Shown one piece after another: positions 9,282 to 17,983 of a stretch of 64,000 nt of DNA. Source of the stretch: Lachnospiraceae bacterium MC2017 (lineage in GTDB: Bacteria; Bacillota; Clostridia; Lachnospirales; Lachnospiraceae); NCBI GenBank assembly GCA_000701625.1, contig JNJK01000001.1, positions 203,277 through 267,276 of the forward strand, in the 5' to 3' direction. Positions within the stretch are counted from its first letter, which is position 1; each line of letters opens with the position of its first letter. The notes under the pieces were generated by a model that searched no databases, was not told the origin of the DNA, and worked only from the letters and a program-made list of their open reading frames with translations. Position numbers and translations under genes: made by a program.

Positions 9282-9455
9282 TCATTTTTGATGTCTTACA
9301 ACCGCATACTCATCATCTGCCGAATAATATGGACAGTCGAAGTTGGTTCCAGACAAAAAACGGTACATCTCATCCTGATCAAGATTTACCTCACAGGTAT
9401 AATATTCCGCATCTTCATCATAAACATAATTTACACAACTGTCGCAATTAGTCAT
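9282..9455 (-). CDS. Small four-cysteine protein, DUF6472-like
   Basis: 57 residues from an ATG at 9455 that has an AGAGGG box 5 nt upstream; the longer reading from 9482 would start before this box and is less likely. The sequence begins MTNCDSCVNYVYDEDAEYYT and contains CxxC, a third Cys after EYYT and a fourth in NFDCPYY. The pattern matches the DUF6472 small proteins common in Lachnospiraceae. The spacing suggests a metal-binding (zinc) knuckle; the function is unknown. It lies alone between the pyruvate kinase terminator and the suf operon. Confidence 0.8.
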   Translation of the reverse strand: MTNCDSCVNYVYDEDAEYYTCEVNLDQDEMYRFLSGTNFDCPYYSADDEYAVVRHQK

Positions 9456-9507
9456 AAACCCTCTCATCAACAAAAATCCCAACGGATTTTAGTAATAATT
9501 AAAAGCT

Positions 9508-9554
9508 AAAAAACCGCTGCGCAGTCAGTTCTTACTGACCATACAGCGGTTTTT
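9508..9554 (-). terminator. Terminator of pyruvate kinase
   Basis: AAAAACCGCTG (from 9508) pairs with CAGCGGTTTTT (to 9554), with an inner CAGTCAG/CTGAC stem. T-rich on both strands, so it may work in both directions; it lies between pyk and the DUF6472-like gene. Confidence 0.8.
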
Positions 9555-9681
9555 ATTATAATGTCGAGGCACTTTCATGTAAAGTTACATCGGTTACAAA
9601 TCTCCGATACTCGACAATCTTGTTGAATTACGCCATGCTAACACACGACATTCTATTCTTAAAGGAAAAGACCTGTAACTA

Positions 9682-11103
9682 TTATACTTCCTCTACACGA
9701 ATCATATTTGTCTTTCCGGATACTCCGAGCGGAAGACCTGCGGTAAGGACAACCTTGCTGCCGTGGTGAATGATACCTGCAAGCTCAGCCTGGTGAATAG
9801 CAGATTCAAACAGAGCCTCTGCATCCTCTTCCTGCTTGATCACAAGCGGAATAGTATCAAAGAGAAGGTTTGTCTGATATGCAACTCTTGACTCTGTGCT
9901 GCATGCTACGATCGGGCATGTAGGCTTAAATCTTGAAAGTCTCTCTGCTGTAAAGCCGGACATTGTAACTGCGATGATTGCATCAGCATGAATATCCTGA
10001 GCAACTGTACATGCAGCATGAGAAATAGCCATTGTTGTCTCCGGAATGATAGCGTCACGATAACGGTCGATCATACGCTGCTCATAATCGATATCTCCCT
10101 CTGTTCTCTCAGCGATACGAGACATGATCTCAACAGCCTCTACCGGGTAAGAACCGTTCGCAGTCTCACCGGAAAGCATGATAGCTGTAGTACCATCATA
10201 AATAGCGTTAGCTACGTCAGTGGTCTCGGCACGTGTCGGACGAGGATTGTGGATCATGGAATCAAGCATCTGAGTAGCAGTGATAACGATCTTACCCTCT
10301 CTCTCAGCGAGCTTGATCATCTTCTTCTGAAGTGAAGGAACTTCCTCAAGCGGAACCTCAACACCAAGGTCACCTCTTGCTACCATGATTCCGTCTGCGA
10401 CCTTCAGGATCTCTTCTATATTACGAACACCCTGTACTGACTCGATCTTTGCAATGATCTTCATCTTGCTTCCGTGACGATCAAGAAGCTTTCTAACCTG
10501 AACGATATCGTCTGCAGTACGTGTAAAGGATGCTGCGATAAAATCAAAGCCAAGTCTGCAGCCGAATACGATATCTTCACGATCCTTGTCACTGATGAAC
10601 GGCATGGAAAGATCTGCACCCGGAACGTTTACACCCTTACGATCTGATACCGGGCCATCGTTCATAACAGTACAAACGATATCAGTAGAACCAACCTTAT
10701 CAACATGAAGCTCGATAAGACCATCATCGATAAGGATTGAACCACCCTCTTTTACATCATTAACAAGACCTGCATAGTTTACATATGCTTTTGTCTCATC
10801 ACCAACTACTTCCTCAGTTGTAAGAGTGAATGTCTGGCCCTTCTTCAGCTGATACTTTTTATTTTCTTCCTTGAATGTACCAAGACGGATCTCCGGTCCT
10901 CTGGTATCAAGGAGAGTACCGATAGGCTTATCCATCTCTGTTCTGATCTTCTTCAGATTCTTGAACTTTGCTCCATGCTCCTCATGATCACCATGAGAGA
11001 AGTTAAATCTGGCAATGTTCATACCTGCCTTTATAAGTTTACGGAGCATATCCTCGCTCTGTGATGCAGGTCCGATGGTACATACAATTTTGGTTCTTCT
11101 CAT
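9682..11103 (-). CDS. pyk: Pyruvate kinase
   Basis: 473 residues, ADP + phosphoenolpyruvate to ATP + pyruvate, last step of glycolysis. N-terminal MRRTKIVCTIGPAS, the active-site KIIAKIESVQGVRN, the MVARGDLGVEVP block and the ATQMLDSM signature are present. The C-terminal PEP-utiliser-like extension found in Bacillus and some Clostridia is absent. Monocistronic: over 500 bp of upstream non-coding DNA and a strong terminator downstream. Confidence 0.97.
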   Translation of the reverse strand: MRRTKIVCTIGPASQSEDMLRKLIKAGMNIARFNFSHGDHEEHGAKFKNLKKIRTEMDKPIGTLLDTRGPEIRLGTFKEENKKYQLKKGQTFTLTTEEVVGDETKAYVNYAGLVNDVKEGGSILIDDGLIELHVDKVGSTDIVCTVMNDGPVSDRKGVNVPGADLSMPFISDKDREDIVFGCRLGFDFIAASFTRTADDIVQVRKLLDRHGSKMKIIAKIESVQGVRNIEEILKVADGIMVARGDLGVEVPLEEVPSLQKKMIKLAEREGKIVITATQMLDSMIHNPRPTRAETTDVANAIYDGTTAIMLSGETANGSYPVEAVEIMSRIAERTEGDIDYEQRMIDRYRDAIIPETTMAISHAACTVAQDIHADAIIAVTMSGFTAERLSRFKPTCPIVACSTESRVAYQTNLLFDTIPLVIKQEEDAEALFESAIHQAELAGIIHHGSKVVLTAGLPLGVSGKTNMIRVEEV

Positions 11104-11288
11104 TCGTTTGTTCCTTTCTCATGCCCGTATTCGCTACAGACAGTGGTCTTTTCTCTCGTTTCAAAACACGCGTAGTATCGTATCACAGTTAATGCCCGAC
11201 AAACACCCCTTTTTCACAAAAAACGAAAATTCTCTCTTTCTATATCATTCGTACATATATATCGGTAATTCACTGTACAAAATGTATA

Positions 11289-11300
11289 TGAAACGTTTCA
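11289..11300. promoter_or_regulatory. Perfect 12-bp LacI-type dyad upstream of pyk
   Basis: TGAAACGTTTCA is a perfect palindrome centred on CG, the layout of LacI/GalR-family operators, and close to but shorter than a CcpA cre site. It lies about 190 bp upstream of the pyk start, in a long leader. Confidence 0.4.
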
Positions 11301-11492
11301 AAGTACGATTTTTATATTGCACATTTTTATTCTATATCGGCACTTTGTGTTAGTTTGCCTATACAGCCCGTCCCATTTTAGTATTTTTTATCTATCTGTA
11401 ATGACCATATGATACAAATAGTTTTTAGACACTTTGTCGCACTTTTGTACATTTACGTTTTGAGCCATGGTCCAAACAGACTCCCACGATTC

Positions 11493-11532
11493 AAAAAAAC
11501 GATGACCTGCCGCTAAACAGGTCACCGTTTTT
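11493..11532 (-). terminator. Terminator of PH-domain gene transcript
   Basis: AAAAACGATGACCTG pairs with CAGGTCACCGTTTTT (11518-11532) with one mismatch, followed on the minus strand by seven T. Confidence 0.85.
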
Positions 11533-11621
11533 CTCAGTCCATATCAATTTCTTCAATATCATCACACCATTTACACTTTTGTACGCCCTCAGCAGCAAGT
11601 GCTTCGGGCTATTTTAAATAA

Positions 11622-12038
11622 TTACAAGCGGCTATCTTCATAATCTTCATCATGATGACCTTCATGCTCATCATGCAGAAATTCTCTGCTGCTTACCCGC
11701 TTCTTGTCTCTTTCTTTTTCGATGAGACTGGATAACTGTTCCATAACTGCCGTTGAATTCTTAATGTTTTTAATCTCAAAATCCCCGAGAGACCTGTCGC
11801 CGGAGCAGCATCTGATAGTTCCAAGACCAAATATCCTCTGCCCCAGTGTCCTGCTAAGAGATATATCCATTATCCTGTAAAGACGTACCTCATCTCTTTT
11901 CAGATTAAAGAACCCTTTTTCAATAAAAAGTCTCTCTTCCGTCAGTGAATAGATCGTAAAACTCCACGGAAGCCCAAAGATAGTACGCTTGTGATCTCTC
12001 CAGAGGTATTCTGTATTTCCGTTTTCATTTTTACTCAT
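11622..12038 (-). CDS. Bacterial PH-domain (YdbS/YdbT-like) protein
   Basis: 138 residues. The first half (GNTEYLWRDHKRTIFGLPWS, then FTIYSLTEERLFIEKGFFNL and RLYRIMDISLSRTLGQRIFG) is the typical bacterial PH-2 domain: a region in which a Trp-Arg start and the LY-RI-DI-S pattern recur. It ends with an acidic, His-rich tail (HDEHEGHHDEDYEDS). There is no membrane segment, unlike YdbS. Start: ATG at 12038, with GAGGTG 9 nt upstream, rather than the GTG at 12050. Function unknown. Confidence 0.75.
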   Translation of the reverse strand: MSKNENGNTEYLWRDHKRTIFGLPWSFTIYSLTEERLFIEKGFFNLKRDEVRLYRIMDISLSRTLGQRIFGLGTIRCCSGDRSLGDFEIKNIKNSTAVMEQLSSLIEKERDKKRVSSREFLHDEHEGHHDEDYEDSRL

Positions 12039-12087
12039 CTTTTTACGCACCTCAGTAATCGATTAAATATTTGCTCTTAAGATGACA

Positions 12088-12732
12088 TTAATCAAAGATA
12101 TCATCTCCGAATCTGACCTTTGAATAAGCCTTGATCTCTTCAACGCATTTGTCAAACCCCAAACGTCCGCTGTTTAGACAAAGGTCATAATTTCTCGCAT
12201 CTGTCCACAGCTGTCCGGTGTGATAATGATAATAATCAGCCTTGTACCGGTCAGTCTTTTCGATAAACTTTTCCAGCTCTTTGTCGCGATAGCTCTGTTT
12301 CTTGGCCGCCTGCTCCATAAGAAAATCCTTGGGCGCATGAACAAATACCGAAACCACATTATCATAATCCTTAAGGACAAAATCAGCGCATCTGCCGATG
12401 ATCACACAAGATTCTGTCTCTGCCAGTTTCTTTAATACCTTCGCCTGATAATTAAAAAGATTTTCTCTGGAAACGAAATCATCGCTTTTCGGTGAAATAA
12501 GCTCTCCCTGATAAACATTCTTCATAACACGCACCAGCAAAGGGTTTTTATCATCAACATTTTCATCTGCCTGCACAAAGAGACTCTCATTTATACCGCT
12601 TTCTTCCGCCGCAAGTTTCATGAGTTCCTTATCATAATAATGGATTCCCAACTCATCGGCCAGCATTTTTCCTACGGTACGACCACCGCTTCCGTACTGA
12701 CGTGAAATAGTGAATACGATATTCTTTTTCAT
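12088..12732 (-). CDS. Cytidylate kinase-like family protein
   Basis: 214 residues from ATG 12732, which has GGGAG 9 nt upstream; the upstream GTG lacks a site. The N-terminus ISRQYGSGGRTVGKMLADEL (residues 9-28) is the P-loop-like motif of the cytidylate kinase-like family, followed by YYDKELMKLAAEESGI and CVIIGRCADFVL. These proteins resemble Cmk but lack its CMP-binding insert and their substrate is unknown. The start lies 21 bp behind livF, so it may be carried on the liv transcript. Confidence 0.8.
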   Translation of the reverse strand: MKKNIVFTISRQYGSGGRTVGKMLADELGIHYYDKELMKLAAEESGINESLFVQADENVDDKNPLLVRVMKNVYQGELISPKSDDFVSRENLFNYQAKVLKKLAETESCVIIGRCADFVLKDYDNVVSVFVHAPKDFLMEQAAKKQSYRDKELEKFIEKTDRYKADYYHYHTGQLWTDARNYDLCLNSGRLGFDKCVEEIKAYSKVRFGDDIFD

Positions 12733-12752
12733 TTCAGTAACTCCCTTTCTGA

Positions 12753-13460
12753 TCACTCCCCGAGGTAAGCCTTCCTAATGGAATCATTGTTAAGCATATC
12801 CGATGCTTTTCCCTCCATTGTGATGCTTCCTGTCTCAAGAACATATGCCCTGTCAGCGATCGTCAGCGCCTTCTTTGCATTCTGTTCAACGAGTAATACT
12901 GTCGTTCCATCCTTATGGACACTCTTTATTATATCAAAAATCTCGTTAACAAAGATAGGTGAAAGTCCCATAGACGGCTCATCCATAAGAATAATATCCG
13001 GATGCGACATAAGCGCACGTCCCATTGCGAGCATCTGCTGCTCGCCTCCGGAGAGAGTTCCGGCTTTCTGGGTCTGACGTTCCTTTAATCTGGGAAAACG
13101 ATCATAAACCATAGCCAGAGTATCTTCGATTTCTTTTTTATTTCTCCGTGTATATGCACCCATCCTCAGATTTTGCGCAACTGAAAGATCTGCAAATACT
13201 CTCCGTCCTTCCGGAACATGTGCCATTCCCATAGATACTATCTTATTTCCGGATATCGTAACGATATTTTTACCCTTATAAATGATCTCTCCACTCTTTG
13301 GTTTCAAGAGTCCCGAGATCGTATGAAGTGTCGTGGTCTTTCCGGCTCCATTAGCACCGATCAGTGCTACGACTTCTCCCTTTTCCACATGAAAGGAAAC
13401 ATCTTTCAATGCCTGGATCACGCCATAGTAAACGTTAAGATTTTTTATTTCAAGAAGCAT
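12753..13460 (-). CDS. livF: Branched-chain amino acid ABC transporter ATPase LivF
   Basis: 235 residues. Walker A GANGAGKTT (35-43), signature LSGGEQQMLAMGRALM, Walker B IILMDEPSMGLSP and VLLVEQNAKKAL with the switch region are exactly the LivF pattern. It couples ATP hydrolysis to uptake through LivH-LivM. Preceded by a GAGGGAG box. Last transporter gene of the operon. Confidence 0.94.
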   Translation of the reverse strand: MLLEIKNLNVYYGVIQALKDVSFHVEKGEVVALIGANGAGKTTTLHTISGLLKPKSGEIIYKGKNIVTISGNKIVSMGMAHVPEGRRVFADLSVAQNLRMGAYTRRNKKEIEDTLAMVYDRFPRLKERQTQKAGTLSGGEQQMLAMGRALMSHPDIILMDEPSMGLSPIFVNEIFDIIKSVHKDGTTVLLVEQNAKKALTIADRAYVLETGSITMEGKASDMLNNDSIRKAYLGE

Positions 13461-13480
13461 TGTTCATTCTCCCTCTGCCA

Positions 13481-14242
13481 TTATTCATCTCCGAGATAAG
13501 CCTTGATAACTTCCGGATCTGACAAAACATCTTTTGTATTACCCTGTGCGAGTACACGTCCAAAATTAAGTACAGTCAATTTCTCGCAGATACCGGATAC
13601 CAGCTTCATATCATGTTCGATAAGCAGGATAGTCATCTTATATTTATCCCTGATAAGAGAGATCGTTTCCATAAGTTCTGCTGTTTCATTCGGATTCATT
13701 CCGGCTGCCGGCTCATCAAGTAAGAGAAGTTTCGGCTTCGTTGCCATTGCTCTGGCGATCTCCAGCTTTCTCTGCTGACCATAAGGAAGATTAGATGACA
13801 AAAGCTCCGCGTCTTTATCCATCCCAAATACAGAAAGGATCTCCATTGCTTCCGTGTCCATTTCTTTTTCAAGCTTCTTATACGATCCGAGGTGAAGTAT
13901 CCCTGTCAAAGTGTTGTAATGATACCTGTCCTGTAAAGCAACCTTAACATTATCAAGCACCGACATTTTGCTGAAAAGACGGATATTCTGGAATGTTCTC
14001 GCTATTCCATCACGGTTTATCTCAGCAGTCTTGTGTCCTGTGATATTTTTGCCATCAAGAAGGATCTGTCCTTCTGTCGGTCGATATACTCCCGTAAGGA
14101 GATTAAAAACAGTGGTCTTTCCGGCTCCGTTCGGTCCTATGAGTCCGTAAAGTTCACCCTGTTCTATATTCAGATTAAAGTCATCCACGGCACGCAGGCC
14201 TCCGAACTGGATGCACAGATCATTAACCTCAAGCAGTGCCAT
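13481..14242 (-). CDS. livG: Branched-chain amino acid ABC transporter ATPase LivG
   Basis: 253 residues. Walker A GPNGAGKTT (36-44), signature LPYGQQRKLEIARAMA, Walker B LLLLDEPAAGMNP and LLIEHDMKLV. The GIARTFQNIRLF block is typical of LivG. Its start overlaps the end of livM by 14 bp. Confidence 0.95.
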   Translation of the reverse strand: MALLEVNDLCIQFGGLRAVDDFNLNIEQGELYGLIGPNGAGKTTVFNLLTGVYRPTEGQILLDGKNITGHKTAEINRDGIARTFQNIRLFSKMSVLDNVKVALQDRYHYNTLTGILHLGSYKKLEKEMDTEAMEILSVFGMDKDAELLSSNLPYGQQRKLEIARAMATKPKLLLLDEPAAGMNPNETAELMETISLIRDKYKMTILLIEHDMKLVSGICEKLTVLNFGRVLAQGNTKDVLSDPEVIKAYLGDE

Positions 14243-15296
14243 TCTTCCTGTTCCCCTTTCTGAATTTCATCATCAGTTCCTGTCTCTTATCCAATACGGC
14301 AGGAGCCCAGTTGATGATCATCACTACGATAAGTACGATGGAGTAGATCAGCATACGGTATTTATTAAGTCCGCGGAGAAGCTCCGGCAGGAGATAAAGA
14401 ACCGCTGCTGCAACAACTGATCCACGGATGGATCCGATCCCTCCGAGCACCACATACACAAGGATCATAATAGAAACATTGTAACCAAAGTACTGACCTG
14501 TAGCCTGAAGAGTAGAAATATTGTGCGAAAACAACACGCCGGCCATACCTGCGATAGCTGCAGACATGGTAAATGCAAGCATCTTGTATTTCGTTACATT
14601 GATACCGATGGACTCTGCTGCGATGCGGTTATCACGGATCGACATGATCGCTCTTCCATCTCTTGAATTTATAAGATTCTGTACGACGATCAACGAAACT
14701 ATGAGAAGAAATATCGCAATAGTAAAATTCGCATCTCTGGGAGTTCCCGTAACCCCCATCGCTCCATTTATAAGCGTCTTTCCATCCGGTTCCATGCCAA
14801 GTTCCAGCATGCTTGTTAATGAAAAATGAAAACCCTTGGAATCAAGTCCGAGATAAAGGGAATTCAGGATATTCTTTATGATCTCACCAAATGCAAGCGT
14901 AACGATCGCCAGATAGTCGCCATTTAATCTCAGTACCGGAATACCGATCAAAAAACCAAAAAGCGCAGAAAATGCGATTCCGATCACAAGTGCCAGAAAG
15001 AAACGTAAACCACCCGGTAAGGAATCCTTAAAGATCTGCGAAAAAGCTGCACTGAAAAATGCGCCGATACACATAAATCCTGCATGTCCGAGAGAAAGCT
15101 CACCCAGGATACCTACACAGAGATTAAGTCCCACAGCAACTATTGCGTAATAACACATCGGAACCAAAAGTCCTGATAAATGGCTAGATACTACTCCTGC
15201 CTTGAGCAGGATCTCCATTATTATCCACACTGCTATCACGATCGCATATGTAACATTTTCTTTCTTTTTCAGAAAGGAAAACTTATTTTCTTTCAT
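14229..15296 (-). CDS. livM: Branched-chain amino acid ABC transporter permease LivM
   Basis: 355-residue inner-membrane permease with about 9 to 10 helices and the LivM signature GILGELSLGHAGFMCIGAF and NGDYLAIVTLAFGEIIKNI. The start is set at ATG 15296 because AAAGGAG lies 9 nt upstream; the ATG at 15305 touches that box directly. Forms the channel with LivH. Confidence 0.93.
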   Translation of the reverse strand: MKENKFSFLKKKENVTYAIVIAVWIIMEILLKAGVVSSHLSGLLVPMCYYAIVAVGLNLCVGILGELSLGHAGFMCIGAFFSAAFSQIFKDSLPGGLRFFLALVIGIAFSALFGFLIGIPVLRLNGDYLAIVTLAFGEIIKNILNSLYLGLDSKGFHFSLTSMLELGMEPDGKTLINGAMGVTGTPRDANFTIAIFLLIVSLIVVQNLINSRDGRAIMSIRDNRIAAESIGINVTKYKMLAFTMSAAIAGMAGVLFSHNISTLQATGQYFGYNVSIMILVYVVLGGIGSIRGSVVAAAVLYLLPELLRGLNKYRMLIYSIVLIVVMIINWAPAVLDKRQELMMKFRKGNRKNGTA

Positions 15297-15313
15297 CTTT
15301 GTCATCTCCTTTC

Positions 15314-16201
15314 TCAGACTTTTTCCTGGGTTATCTTACCCAGAATACCGGTAGGCTTTACGAGAAGTACAATGACAAGGATACCAAACACAATAGCATC
15401 CGAGAGCTGCGTGGAGATATAAGTTCTTGCAAGGATCTCTATGACACCAAGCACAAGACCTCCGAGCATGGCTCCGGGAATGGATCCGATACCGCCAAGT
15501 ACCGCTGCTACAAAGGCCTTTATACCGGGCATAGCGCCTGTATAAGGAGTAAGTGACGGATATGCACTGCAAAGAAATGCACCCGCAATAGCCGCAAGAG
15601 CAGAACCTATGGCAAAGGTCAGTGAGATCGTCTTATTAACATCGATTCCCATAAGCGTAGCTGCGCTGCGATCCTGAGCTACTGCCAGCATTGCCTGGCC
15701 TTCTCTGGTCTTATGTACAAAAAACTGCAGAGCAAGCAGTATCACGATGCTGGTGATTATCGTAACGATAGTCACACCCTGGATTCTTATCTCACCTCCG
15801 GCAAGAGTAATTCCGCTCCAGGGAATAACAGAAGTAAAGGACTTTGTATCCGCACCAAATATCAGAAGTGCGACATTTTCAAGGAGGTAACTCACGCCTA
15901 TTGCCGTGATCAATACTGCCAGTGGGGATGCAGCATTTCTAAGCGGGCGATATGCCACTCTCTCAGTCGTCACACCAAGGATCAGGCATAGAACGACAGC
16001 GACAGGAATTGCTAGTACAGGACTCAACCCTAAATTAGATACAAAAATAAAGATCACGTAACTTCCGACCATGATAAAGTCACCATGCGCGAAATTCAGC
16101 ATCTTGGCAATACCATAAACCATGGTATATCCGAGAGCGATTATTGCATAGATGCTTCCAAGGCTCAGACCGTTCACAAGAGACGTCAAAAAACTGAGCA
16201 T
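15314..16201 (-). CDS. livH: Branched-chain amino acid ABC transporter permease LivH
   Basis: 295 residues, about 8 membrane helices, with GLSLGSIYAIIALGYTMVYG at the N-terminus and NFAHGDFIMVGSYV, both typical of LivH. Start ATG 16201, with GGAGGT 7 nt upstream; the TTG at 16216 would sit before that box. It follows the livK terminator, which probably lowers its expression relative to the binding protein. Confidence 0.93.
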   Translation of the reverse strand: MLSFLTSLVNGLSLGSIYAIIALGYTMVYGIAKMLNFAHGDFIMVGSYVIFIFVSNLGLSPVLAIPVAVVLCLILGVTTERVAYRPLRNAASPLAVLITAIGVSYLLENVALLIFGADTKSFTSVIPWSGITLAGGEIRIQGVTIVTIITSIVILLALQFFVHKTREGQAMLAVAQDRSAATLMGIDVNKTISLTFAIGSALAAIAGAFLCSAYPSLTPYTGAMPGIKAFVAAVLGGIGSIPGAMLGGLVLGVIEILARTYISTQLSDAIVFGILVIVLLVKPTGILGKITQEKV

Positions 16202-16231
16202 AAAAATTACCTCCAACGGGTATCATATTTT

Positions 16232-16266
16232 AAAAATCGGAGGAGATGACGTATCCTCTCCTCCGA
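16232..16266 (-). terminator. Hairpin between livK and livH (attenuating terminator)
   Basis: Perfect 10-bp stem TCGGAGGAGA (16237-16246) with TCTCCTCCGA (16257-16266), followed on the minus strand by UUUUU. It lies between livK and livH, where partial read-through gives more binding protein than permease. Confidence 0.85.
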
Positions 16267-16306
16267 CTACAACCTAAGTTGTTATCTGGCTTAACTGTCA
16301 CATCAA

Positions 16307-16341
16307 ATGATGTAAGGGTAAAAGTATTTTTGCCCTGTCAT
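16307..16341. repeat. Short palindromic repeat (S family), after livK
   Basis: ATGATGTAAGGGTAAAA then TTTTGCCCTGTCAT: an imperfect dyad (AGGGTAAAA against AGGGCAAAA) with the ATGATG and TGTCAT ends of the dispersed repeat family. It begins 4 bp past the livK stop. Confidence 0.6.
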
Positions 16342-16344
16342 TTT

Positions 16345-17562
16345 TTATTCTGCAGAAACGTATGCGCCATCCTTGATCACAACAGCCTTCGGGCTCTTAT
16401 TCGGCTCACCTGTTGCATCCCATGTCATTCCCTCTGATGTAAGACCATCAACTGAAATCTCTGTCATAGTCTTCTTAAGAGACTCACAGATACCGGAAAC
16501 GCCTGCCTCAGGTGTGATCGCACCCTTTTCAATAGCTGCCTTTATAGCGTACACACCATCATATGCATCTGCGCCGAACTGGTTAGGTGTCTCACCATAA
16601 AGTTCCTTATACTTTGTAACAAAGTTTACGGTCAGATCATCTGTTGCATCTGCCGCAAAAGGTGTCAGGAGCATTGTACCCTCTGCAAGGGATGCATCAA
16701 AGTTTTCAACACCAAGGATACCATCAAGACCATCACATCCAAAGAATGTAGGCTTGTATCCCATCTTATCTGCCTGCTGAAGGATGAGCGATGCTTCCTT
16801 ATAGTAGATCGGAAGGAATACAAGCTCAGCACCGCCGTCCTTAGCCTTCTGAAGCTGAACGGAGAAGTCTGTATTGTTATCAGCAGTAAATGCTTCCTGA
16901 GAAACTACCTCAAAGCCCTGATTAGCAGCCTCAGCTACGAAATTAGTAGCGATACCTGAAGAATAAACGTCAGAGCTGTCATAGATGATACCAACCTTTG
17001 AAGCAAGCTTGTGCTGACCAATGTACTCAGCAGAAGCTGTACCCTGTGCAGGATCGGAGAAACATACACGGAATACATTGTCATACTGAACACATTCTTT
17101 AGCAGATCCGGACGGTGTCAGCTGGAACATGTTATCAGCCTTTGTCTCCTCTGAAACAGCAAGTGAACATGCACTTGTTACACTTCCGAGAAGCATCTGC
17201 ATTCCCCAGTCCTTCAATGTGTTGTACGCGTTTACGGACTTCTGTGCATCAAGCTCATCATCTTCGCTCTTGAGCTCAAGTCTGTAACCGTTTACACCGC
17301 CTGCTGCATTGATCTCATCAACAGCAAGCTGTGCTGAATTGGCTACGCAAGTACCGTAGGCTGCAGCGCCACCCGTAAGAGGTCCGATAACGCCGATCTT
17401 AAATGCGGCATCTCCGGATGCACCTGCTGCTTCGCTTGCTGCACTGCCGGCGGTTTCTCCGGAACCGCTTCCCTGTGATGCGGAAGACCCACATCCTGCA
17501 ACCATTGACGCTGTCATGAGCGCTGCCAGAACTACGCTTGCTGCTTTTCTGAACTTTTTCAT
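16345..17562 (-). CDS. livK: Branched-chain amino acid ABC transporter, binding lipoprotein LivK
   Basis: 405 residues. Start ATG 17562 with AGGAGGGAAT upstream; a longer reading to 17658 covers the leader and is rejected. Signal peptide with lipobox VAGC, the lipid-carrying cysteine being C24. A Ser/Gly/Ala-rich linker (residues 25-50) leads into the Peripla_BP_6 domain, which starts FKIGVIGPLTGGAAAYGTCV. The mature protein is anchored outside the cell and captures Leu/Ile/Val or related ligands. First gene of livKHMGF. Confidence 0.93.
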   Translation of the reverse strand: MKKFRKAASVVLAALMTASMVAGCGSSASQGSGSGETAGSAASEAAGASGDAAFKIGVIGPLTGGAAAYGTCVANSAQLAVDEINAAGGVNGYRLELKSEDDELDAQKSVNAYNTLKDWGMQMLLGSVTSACSLAVSEETKADNMFQLTPSGSAKECVQYDNVFRVCFSDPAQGTASAEYIGQHKLASKVGIIYDSSDVYSSGIATNFVAEAANQGFEVVSQEAFTADNNTDFSVQLQKAKDGGAELVFLPIYYKEASLILQQADKMGYKPTFFGCDGLDGILGVENFDASLAEGTMLLTPFAADATDDLTVNFVTKYKELYGETPNQFGADAYDGVYAIKAAIEKGAITPEAGVSGICESLKKTMTEISVDGLTSEGMTWDATGEPNKSPKAVVIKDGAYVSAE

Positions 17563-17983
17563 AACTATTCCCTCCTGTAATATACACTTCTTAATAGGAA
17601 TTCCTATTAAGTAAAAAACGCAGTCAAATAAAATATAAAAATACCTACCTGACTGCATCTTTGCACTGGTGAACGTCGGACACGTACAAAAATGAATTTT
17701 TATACGTTTTCGATCATTTATTGATTTATTATAACATGGAGAAAAAGTTTTGCAATCCCATGAAATGGGGATTTCTCACACAGTTTGATCTATATTAACC
17801 CATTTTTTGATGATATTTAATCATCAATTTTTGACCACTATTCAGTATTTATGCGGTTTTCACCCATTTAAAGTGATAAATTGTCCGCGAGTAAAAAACA
17901 AATTCAAAAAAAATTTTTGAACCGTATTCCCGAATACAACAATTCCTGTGAACACTATATATATTTCTTTTATTCCTTAATAT
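17563..17983. other. livK upstream region (421 bp)
   Basis: AT-rich and without a gene. It carries the livK leader with a perfect palindrome at 17590-17611, and likely the livK promoter near 17640-17740. The stretch 17745-17983 shows no clear structure; the YkgJ-like gene ends at 17984 without an obvious strong terminator. Confidence 0.6.
17590..17611. promoter_or_regulatory. Perfect 22-bp palindrome in the livK leader
   Basis: The 11-bp half CTTAATAGGAA is followed directly by its exact complement. It ends 28 bp upstream of the livK start codon, just before the ribosome binding site. A dimeric repressor site is the natural reading; a translation-blocking hairpin is the alternative. Confidence 0.5.

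Larger units (their letters stand above)
11104..11621. other. Intergenic region upstream of pyk (518 bp)
   Basis: No convincing gene. It holds the pyk promoter region with a LacI-like dyad at 11289-11300, an AT-rich stretch from 11210 to 11450, and the PH-domain gene terminator at 11493-11532. A short stretch reading GTACGCCCTCAGCAGCAAGT near 11581 has no recognised role. Confidence 0.6.

Noticed and set aside
17563-17658. 32-residue extension of LivK
   Set aside because: The region is leader DNA with a palindrome; the signal peptide begins at ATG 17562 after AGGAGGG.
17563-17760. T-box or leucine leader upstream of livK
   Set aside because: No T-box core sequence and no leader peptide rich in Leu/Ile/Val codons was seen.
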